In this document: positions 59,338 through 64,000 of the stretch, one piece after another
Layout: each line of letters starts with the position of its first letter
How positions within the stretch are numbered: position 1 is the stretch's first letter
NCBI GenBank assembly: GCA_030431095.1
Contig: JAUIJU010000003.1
Span: forward strand, 1-64,000
Direction: 5' to 3'
Length of the DNA stretch: 64,000 bases
Origin: Gammaproteobacteria bacterium
GTDB taxonomy: Bacteria > Pseudomonadota > Gammaproteobacteria > Xanthomonadales > SZUA-36
Translations under genes and position numbers: made by a program
Notes under the pieces: model-generated
What the model saw: the letters and a program-made list of their open reading frames with translations, nothing else
Told to the model about the DNA's origin: nothing
Database searches by the model: none

Positions 59338-59554
59338 GGGAACGGGTGGGTCCCCCTTGGGGCGGGCCATTAAGGAGAGAGCCGAGCGACCGGAGCGACT
59401 GGGGAAAGCCGCCTGCAGCGGCTTTAGGCGAGCCTCGTGATGAAGCACGAGCCCGGGAGCGCATCTAAGCGAGCCGTTCCCACCAAGCGCAGGAAGTCGA
59501 GGGAAGCCGAAGGCCGAACGACAGGCCCGCCCCAAGGGGGACCCACCCGTTCCC
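59338..59554. mobile_element. Putative 217-bp miniature element with 31-bp perfect inverted ends
   Basis: gggaacgggtgggtccccct... (59338-59368) is the exact reverse complement of 59524-59554, 31 of 31 bases. Between the arms lies an inverted copy of the hairpin module (59381-59515), which matches 63471-63606 in reverse complement and carries the hairpin AAAGCCGC-CTGCA-GCGGCTTT. No coding sequence is present and no clear target-site duplication is visible. It resembles a MITE, but mobility is inference. Confidence 0.6.
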
Positions 59555-59613
59555 GGCCAACACAGCAACCCAACCCGACCAGGTCAATCACGGCCGAAAC
59601 CCGCCCAGGTCAA

Positions 59614-60906
59614 TCAGGAAAGCCCCCTGAATACCCCACCCGCAGCCCCAATCGTTTCTCTCAGGTCTTCCTCCGTGTGCGCCTGCGACACGAATCCCGC
59701 CTCGAACGCCGAGGGCGCCAGGTAGACGCCGGCATCCAGCATGCCGTGGAAAAAGCGCGGAAAGGCTTCCAGGTCGCAGGCCATGACGCCTTCGAAGCCC
59801 GTGACCTCGGGCGCGTCGGTGAAGAAGAAGCCGAACATGCCGCCCGCCTGGGCAAAGGCCATGGGCACGCCGGCGGAAGCAGCGGCTTCGCGCAGGCCGT
59901 CGACCAGCATCGTGGTCTTGGCTTCCAGTTCTTCATAGAAGCCCGGCACGGTGATCAGGTCCAGGTTGGCCAGGCCGGCCGCCATGGCCACCGGATTTCC
60001 GGACAGGGTGCCGGCCTGGTAGACCGGCCCCAGAGGCGCGACCTGCTCCATCAGTTCCCGCTTGCCGCCGAAAGCGCCCACCGGCATACCGGCCCCGATC
60101 ACCTTGCCGAACGTCGACAGGTCCGGGGTGACACCGAAACGCGCCTGGGCGCCGCCCAGGGCCACGCGGAATCCGGTCATGACCTCGTCGAAGATCAGGA
60201 CGCAACCGTGCTCGTCACACAACCGGCGCAGGCCTTCCAGGTAACCTTCCACGGGCAGAATGCAATTCATGTTGCCGGCCACCGGTTCGACGATGATGGC
60301 CGCGACCTCGTCTCCGGATACTTCCAGCGCCTGGCGCAAGGCTTCCAGGTCATTGAACGGCAGGGTCATGGTCAAATCGGCCAGTGCGGCGGGCACACCC
60401 GGCGAATTGGGCACCCCCAGCGTCAGCGCGCCACTACCCGCCTTGACCAGGAAGGAATCGGCGTGACCGTGATAACAGCCCTCGAACTTGATGATGCGAT
60501 CCCGCCCGGTGGCGGCGCGGGCCAGCCGAATGGCGCTCATGGTGGCCTCGGTGCCCGAATTGACCATGCGCACCAGGTCCAGCGAGGGCACCAGTTCGCA
60601 CAGGCGTTCGGCCATCGTGACCTCGCCCGGCGCCGGCGCGCCGTAGCTCAGACCCCGTGCGGCCGCGTGTTGCACCGCACGGATCACATCCGGATGTGCG
60701 TGGCCGGCGATCATTGGACCCCAGGAACCCACGTAGTCGATGTAGGCGCGCCCATTGACCGCGTACAGTCGCGCGCCCTCGGCGCGTTCGAAAAACAGCG
60801 GATCGCCACCCACGCCGTTGAACGCGCGCACCGGCGAATTGACGCCGCCGGGTATCCGCGCCCGCGCCCGTTCGAGCAGGTCGGTGTTACTGAGCATGGC
60901 GTTCAT
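59614..60906 (-). CDS. hemL: Glutamate-1-semialdehyde 2,1-aminomutase
   Basis: This 430-residue PLP enzyme makes 5-aminolevulinate in the C5 haem pathway. It has [50 protein letters not shown] and the PLP lysine Lys268 in [18 protein letters not shown] lies 6 nt before the ATG at 60906. Divergent from rubredoxin across 231 nt. Its 3' side abuts the repeat region. Confidence 0.97.
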   Translation of the reverse strand: MNAMLSNTDLLERARARIPGGVNSPVRAFNGVGGDPLFFERAEGARLYAVNGRAYIDYVGSWGPMIAGHAHPDVIRAVQHAAARGLSYGAPAPGEVTMAERLCELVPSLDLVRMVNSGTEATMSAIRLARAATGRDRIIKFEGCYHGHADSFLVKAGSGALTLGVPNSPGVPAALADLTMTLPFNDLEALRQALEVSGDEVAAIIVEPVAGNMNCILPVEGYLEGLRRLCDEHGCVLIFDEVMTGFRVALGGAQARFGVTPDLSTFGKVIGAGMPVGAFGGKRELMEQVAPLGPVYQAGTLSGNPVAMAAGLANLDLITVPGFYEELEAKTTMLVDGLREAAASAGVPMAFAQAGGMFGFFFTDAPEVTGFEGVMACDLEAFPRFFHGMLDAGVYLAPSAFEAGFVSQAHTEEDLRETIGAAGGVFRGLS

Positions 60907-61137
60907 GGCGGTCTCCGCGGCTGGCGATTCAGGTAAGGGTCAGGGGGCGCTCATTCTCATCAATGCCGCGATGCGCCGCAAGCTTCACCCGGCGGGTCAC
61001 CGCTGTGCGCCCGACCCATCGCCCAGCCGCTCCGTAGGGCCTGTCCAGGGGTCGGACCGCGGGAACGCCGGTGATACACTCTGGCACCTTACTCTGACCC
61101 CAACTTTTATTGCCGGCGCCAGGACATTGTTCCGAAC

Positions 61138-61317
61138 ATGGAAGACAACGATTACAAAGTGTGGATGTGCATCATTTGTGGGTGGATGTACGACGAGGAG
61201 AAGGGCGCACCCGAGGAAGGCCTGGCCCCGGGCACCCGGTGGGACGACGTACCCGAAGACTGGTGCTGCCCAGACTGTGGCGCCGGCAAGGAAGATTTCG
61301 AACTGGTGGAGGTCTAG
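61138..61317 (+). CDS. Rubredoxin
   Basis: This 59-residue gene falls below the track's size cutoff. The protein is [20 protein letters not shown]...; the four iron ligands are CxxCG (IICGWMYD) and CPDCG ([14 protein letters not shown]). It is a one-iron electron carrier in the cytosol. It lies next to hemL, as in many gammaproteobacteria, and 3 nt before the PspC gene. Confidence 0.95.
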   Translation: MEDNDYKVWMCIICGWMYDEEKGAPEEGLAPGTRWDDVPEDWCCPDCGAGKEDFELVEV

Positions 61318-61320
61318 GCC

Positions 61321-61515
61321 ATGAGCGGCGGACTGCAGCGCTCACGCCGCAACGCCGTTATCGGCGGCGTCTGCGGCGGGATCGCCGAGCATTTCGGCTG
61401 GTCGCCCACGGGCACGCGGGTGGCCTACGTGTTGCTGTCCATTCTCTCGGTAGCCTTTCCGGGCATCATCGTCTACCTGGTGTTGTGGCTGGTTCTGCCG
61501 CGCGCGAGCGCCTGA
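61321..61515 (+). CDS. PspC-domain small membrane protein
   Basis: The 64-residue protein consists of one PspC domain: LQRSRRNAVIGGVCGGIAEHFGW followed by a transmembrane helix (VAYVLLSILSVAFPGIIVYLVLWLVLP). Such stand-alone domains occur in envelope-stress systems, but no phage-shock genes are nearby. It is likely co-transcribed with rubredoxin. Confidence 0.88.
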   Translation: MSGGLQRSRRNAVIGGVCGGIAEHFGWSPTGTRVAYVLLSILSVAFPGIIVYLVLWLVLPRASA

Positions 61516-61521
61516 TCCCAC

Positions 61522-62256
61522 TCAGTCTTCGGGGCGCAGGATTCCGGTCCGGTACACCCCGTCCGGTTCCAGTTCCAGCCATCGACAGGCGGGCCCGGCT
61601 GCGTCGGGCGTGAAGCGCGCACACCCCGGCAGGGAATTGCTGACCGACGAGGGGCAACCCAGGCCGGTGAGGCCAGCGCGTTCCATGGCGACGTCCTGGT
61701 GCACGTGCCCCCACAGAACGAGCCGCACGTTCGGGTGTCGCGACAGCACGGCTTCGAAGTCTTCGGGGTTCTCCAGCCTGTAGCGGTCGATCCAGGGACT
61801 GCCTACCGGCCAGGGCTGGTGGTGCAGGGCCACCAGGGCCGGTTTGCCACTGTCCGCCAGGGCCTCGGAAAGACCGTCCAGCTGCCGCGGCGTAAATCGT
61901 CCGCCGATCTCGCCCGGCTTGGCGCTGCCCACCAGCACGATGCGCCAGTCCGCGTCCAGCACCTCCGGCCCGTCAGCCGCGCATCGCGAAAAGTGGCGCG
62001 CCATGAGCCCGGCATCATCGTGATTGCCCGGCGTGGACACCACCGGCGCGGAAAGTCGGCCGAAGGTCTCCGCCAGCCACGCATAGGATGCCGCTGAACC
62101 GTCTTCACTGAGGTCACCGGTGGCCAGCACCAGGTCCGGTTGCCACGCCTCCACGGCGCGGAGCACGCGCACCAGGCCCGCACGCGGGTCCTGGCCGCGA
62201 TAGAACTGGTCGGCCGGCCCCGGGACGTGGCAATCGGAGACCTGGACCAGCCTCAC
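61522..62256 (-). CDS. CpdA-like metallophosphoesterase
   Basis: The 244-residue protein has all calcineurin-type metal motifs: QVSDCHV, LATGDLSEDG, TPGNHDD, LHHQPW and LWGHVHQD. The overall layout matches class III 3',5'-cyclic nucleotide phosphodiesterases such as CpdA, so cAMP hydrolysis is plausible but unproven. A GTG start without a good Shine-Dalgarno is used. It converges on PspC with 6 nt between. Confidence 0.88.
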   Translation of the reverse strand: MRLVQVSDCHVPGPADQFYRGQDPRAGLVRVLRAVEAWQPDLVLATGDLSEDGSAASYAWLAETFGRLSAPVVSTPGNHDDAGLMARHFSRCAADGPEVLDADWRIVLVGSAKPGEIGGRFTPRQLDGLSEALADSGKPALVALHHQPWPVGSPWIDRYRLENPEDFEAVLSRHPNVRLVLWGHVHQDVAMERAGLTGLGCPSSVSNSLPGCARFTPDAAGPACRWLELEPDGVYRTGILRPED

Positions 62257-62334
62257 GAACCCACTCGTATGTTTGGGTATCGGCGCACGGCATGACCGCC
62301 GGCACCGGGCAGCCTCGCGAATCGTAAGGAACTA

Positions 62335-62354
62335 CCGGGGCGAAACCGCCCCGG
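62335..62354 (-). terminator. Hairpin after yegP
   Basis: CCGGGGCG-GTTT-CGCCCCGG is a perfect 8-bp stem 11 nt after the yegP stop on minus, followed by TAGTTCCTTACG, only moderately U-rich. It is a possible terminator. Confidence 0.5.
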
Positions 62355-62365
62355 CAAGTCGGGGA

Positions 62366-62695
62366 TCAGGCCTCGACCACCTCTGCGTCGGGTGCGTTGG
62401 CGGCAACAGACTTGATGCCGTTGGCGCAACCGCTGGTGGACTTGTACATCTGGCTCTTGCCGATGGGCTGGCCGTTGGCGGCCTTGAGCACGAAATAGCT
62501 GCGTCCGTCCTTCGCGGTCTTCACCTCGAAGCGTGCTTCGTTCTGGGAGTTCTTGCGCACGGACTCGATGCCGTTGGCGCAGGACTTGCGGGTCTTGTAG
62601 CCCTCGCCGGACAGGATGACCTGTCCATTGGTTGCCTTGAGCACGAACGTGTCCTGCCCGTCCTTCCGCTTGGAGCATACGAATTTTCCAGCCAT
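62366..62695 (-). CDS. yegP: YegP family protein (DUF1508, two repeats)
   Basis: The 109-residue protein consists of two tandem DUF1508 repeats: FVCSKRKDGQDTFVLKATNGQ...SCANGIESV and FEVKTAKDGRSYFVLKAANGQ...GCANGIKSV. Each repeat forms a small beta-hairpin/helix unit. Function unknown; E. coli YegP is similar. An 8-bp palindrome lies 80 nt upstream. Confidence 0.92.
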   Translation of the reverse strand: MAGKFVCSKRKDGQDTFVLKATNGQVILSGEGYKTRKSCANGIESVRKNSQNEARFEVKTAKDGRSYFVLKAANGQPIGKSQMYKSTSGCANGIKSVAANAPDAEVVEA

Positions 62696-62777
62696 GTTTA
62701 CTGTCTCCTCGATGTGGATTTATTGCTTTCCCCCCCGCCACCACCCGGAAACCGCCGGGCATGACAGGAATACGTCA

Positions 62778-62799
62778 TCATTCTGTGTCACCAGAATGA
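62778..62799. promoter_or_regulatory. Perfect palindrome upstream of yegP
   Basis: TCATTCTG-TGTCAC-CAGAATGA has 8-bp perfect arms and a 6-nt spacer, in the 192-nt gap between yegP and the DUF192 gene. It could be an operator or a weak terminator of the DUF192 gene; there is no U-tract on minus. Confidence 0.35.
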
Positions 62800-62887
62800 C
62801 AGATTTACGACAGTCACCTGCCGACTCGGCCGGCGAAGGCGCGGGGCCAGTCGCCGGGCGGCACCCCCGCCGTGTCCCGTCCACCCG

Positions 62888-63328
62888 TCAGGGTTCGAAC
62901 AGGAGCGTCAGGCGGTCACCATCCTGGACATCCAGCGCACGCGCCGTTCCCGCATTGAGCTCGAGCACGTATTGCGCCGGGTTACCACTGGGATAGGTGG
63001 GGCAGGGATCGGCCACGCAGGGCCGGGCATTCTGCGCCATGCCCACCAGGACCAGGTCGCTGTCGAAGTATAGGATATCAAGTGCGATGCGCGTGTTCTT
63101 CATCCAGAAGCTTCGCGGGGCCTCGCGCGGAAAAATGAACAGCATGCCGCGATCGTCCTCGAGATGTTCGACGAACATCAACCCGCGCATCTGCGCTTCC
63201 CGTGTGCGCGCCAGGCTGACACCGAATTCTTCACCCTTGAGCGACACGCGCGGCTCGGCGGCACAGCCGGTGCTGAGCAACACGGCGGCGAAGATGAAGA
63301 GGGCGAGACAGGTGGTGCGGGAGAACAT
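62888..63328 (-). CDS. DUF192 family lipoprotein
   Basis: The 146-residue protein has a lipoprotein-type signal (LFIFAAVLLSTGC) and the DUF192 domain: RTREAQMRGLMFVEHLEDDRGMLFIF, then SFWMKNTRIALDILYFDSD and NAGTARALDVQDGD. The family is found in many bacteria without a firm function. The track ORF extends to 63871 through the repeat; the ATG at 63328 begins the signal peptide. A cysteine pair (RPCVADPC) may form a disulfide. Confidence 0.87.
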   Translation of the reverse strand: MFSRTTCLALFIFAAVLLSTGCAAEPRVSLKGEEFGVSLARTREAQMRGLMFVEHLEDDRGMLFIFPREAPRSFWMKNTRIALDILYFDSDLVLVGMAQNARPCVADPCPTYPSGNPAQYVLELNAGTARALDVQDGDRLTLLFEP

Positions 63329-63448
63329 GCGCGCGATGATAGCAGGTGGGGGTGGGGATTTGGCTTGTCTGGGTATGACGGGTCTGTCGGTCGGTTTTGT
63401 TGGGTGGTTCTGTTGGGTGGTTCTGTTGACCGGGATCGGCTGGCGCAC

Positions 63449-63634
63449 CCCGTTACGGGATCGGGACGTTGGCCTTCGGCTGCCCTCGCTGCCCTTCCGC
63501 TTGGTGGGAACGGCTCGCTTGCATGCGCTCCCGGGCTCATGCTTCATCACGAGGCTCGCCTCAGGCCGCTGAAGGCGGCCTGCCCCAGTCGCTCCGGTCG
63601 CTCGGCAACGACCCTTAAAAGATCCCGCAACGGG
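63449..63634 (+). repeat. Hairpin module, version 2, inside an outer inverted repeat
   Basis: CCCGTTACGGGATC (63449-63462) can pair with GATCCCGCAACGGG (63621-63634), 13 of 14 positions. It encloses the module, whose hairpin is CAGGCCGC-TGAAG-GCGGCCTG between the conserved gaggctcgcct and ccccagtcgctcc. The right half of the outer stem resembles the reverse complement of the 72-bp units. Confidence 0.65.
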
Positions 63635-63640
63635 ATGCCC

Positions 63641-63804
63641 CAGCCGCCCCCTGCATCGAGACCCTCCACCCCCACACATTTTGTTGGGGTGCTTTCTTGT
63701 CACCCTTCCGGGCCTTGTCGGCTGGGAAGTGCGTTTAGCACCATGGTGCCGCGCCACGTGGCCTCCATGGGTCGGCCCCTTCGAGTCGAACGGGGCGGCG
63801 TGCA
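63641..63804 (+). repeat. 164-bp core repeat, copy 2
   Basis: Gap-free match to 58898-59061 with six mismatches. Both the terminator-like hairpin (63667-63700) and the TTCGA-G-TCGAA hairpin near the right end are unchanged. Confidence 0.9.
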
Positions 63805-63919
63805 CTGCCGGTTCGCTGCCGGAATCAGGCGATCTGAATGCCTGCCTGGTGGCATGACCCCGAGACCGCAAAAAGCCACATTAGACAGCCGACCAACGCG
63901 GTATCGAGAAGGCCCTTAC

Positions 63920-64000
63920 TGCAGACCGCTTTTCCTTACGGCCCGGGAATAACTTTTGTGCAAGCGGGTGATAGGTAAGACGCGGTGCCCCAGAAGAACC
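63920..64000 (+). repeat. Distal repeat block, copy 2 (to window edge)
   Basis: It matches 59214-59294 with about 10 mismatches, clustered in two short stretches, and presumably continues beyond the window. Confidence 0.85.

Larger units (their letters stand above)
58543..59613. other. Composite repeat region downstream of the propeller gene
   Basis: This 1.07-kb region has no gene I accept. In order it holds three 72-bp tandem units, a hairpin-bearing module (about 58738-58868), the 164-bp core copy 1, a unique spacer (59062-59213), the distal block copy 1, a 217-bp element with 31-bp inverted ends, and about 60 nt before the end of hemL. The track ORFs here (for example 58883-59164 minus) follow the repeat rather than any known protein. 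Confidence 0.8.
63329..64000. other. Second composite repeat region, runs off window
   Basis: In order it holds one 72-bp-type unit (about 63421-63470), the hairpin module (63471-63606), the 164-bp core copy 2, a spacer of 115 nt with no match to copy 1's spacer, and the distal block to the window edge. There is no gene. It is in the same orientation as the 58.5-59.3 kb region. Confidence 0.8.

Noticed and set aside
63329-63871. N-terminal extension of the DUF192 ORF
   Set aside because: Lies in the repeat; the lipoprotein signal starts at 63328.

Overview
The window is about 64 kb of GC-rich chromosome from a Gram-negative gammaproteobacterium. The gene content is essentially all core chromosome: F-type ATP synthase operon, parAB-rsmG, ribosomal proteins L28/L33, accBC, hemL, mutM, adk and mpl. 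Several traits point to the Lysobacterales/Wenzhouxiangella-like branch, which is an inference: a short-LID adenylate kinase, the plant-type glutamate-cysteine ligase, a PPi-type phosphofructokinase, a C-terminal IPTL/PEP-CTERM-like sorting tail, and a secreted W-rich module seen three times. There is no prophage, CRISPR array, tRNA, rRNA or recognisable transposase.

Layout. 1-4.2 kb (minus): the 5' part of a collagen-like exported protein that runs off the left edge, a CTERM-anchored protein, and a DCC thiol-oxidoreductase/HTTM carboxylase-like pair. 4.2-11.7 kb: a zinc metalloprotease divergent from oligopeptidase B, an orphan Pycsar-effector-like membrane protein, an exported cyclophilin, and purU. 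11.8-19.3 kb (minus): atpIBEFHAGDC. 19.6-23.1 kb (minus): OsmC, parB, parA, rsmG and a lipoprotein. 23.2-28.8 kb (minus): a complete oppABCDF peptide-import operon with coupled start/stop overlaps, divergent from gshA. 30.3-34 kb: a membrane-anchored AlgC and dut, then radC and rpmBG on plus. 35.5-49.4 kb, mostly minus: hydantoinase A, (mutM plus), tdk, an acyltransferase and a methyltransferase, prmA-accC-accB-aroQ-tlpA-dsbD, cutA, and PPi-phosphofructokinase. 49.5-58.5 kb, mostly plus: adk, a membrane protein, mpl, a LON-domain protein, (a DedA/PAP2/LssY fusion on minus), an SDR and a large secreted beta-propeller protein. 59.6-63.3 kb: hemL, rubredoxin, PspC, a CpdA-like phosphodiesterase, YegP and a DUF192 lipoprotein.

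The most unusual DNA is non-coding. Two related composite repeats (58.54-59.56 kb and 63.4-64.0 kb, the second running off the window) flank the hemL block. They hold 72-bp tandem units, a 164-bp core at 158/164 identity, a terminator-like hairpin, and a module present in three versions whose central hairpin differs in sequence but stays paired each time. One inverted version is bracketed by a perfect 31-bp inverted repeat. This looks like an undescribed structured repeat or miniature mobile element family. Other oddities are a roughly 62-residue extra segment in AtpB, a DsbD with two N-terminal alpha domains, a PAP2 domain without its catalytic histidines, a thymidine kinase that has lost most of its zinc ligands, and Shine-Dalgarno sequences placed in hairpin loops.

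Many large plus-strand ORFs in the track are GC-rich shadows of these genes and are omitted. Several starts were moved downstream of the track's starts using ribosome-binding sites, signal peptides or stop/start overlaps. Family identifications come from reading motifs; no database search was run.
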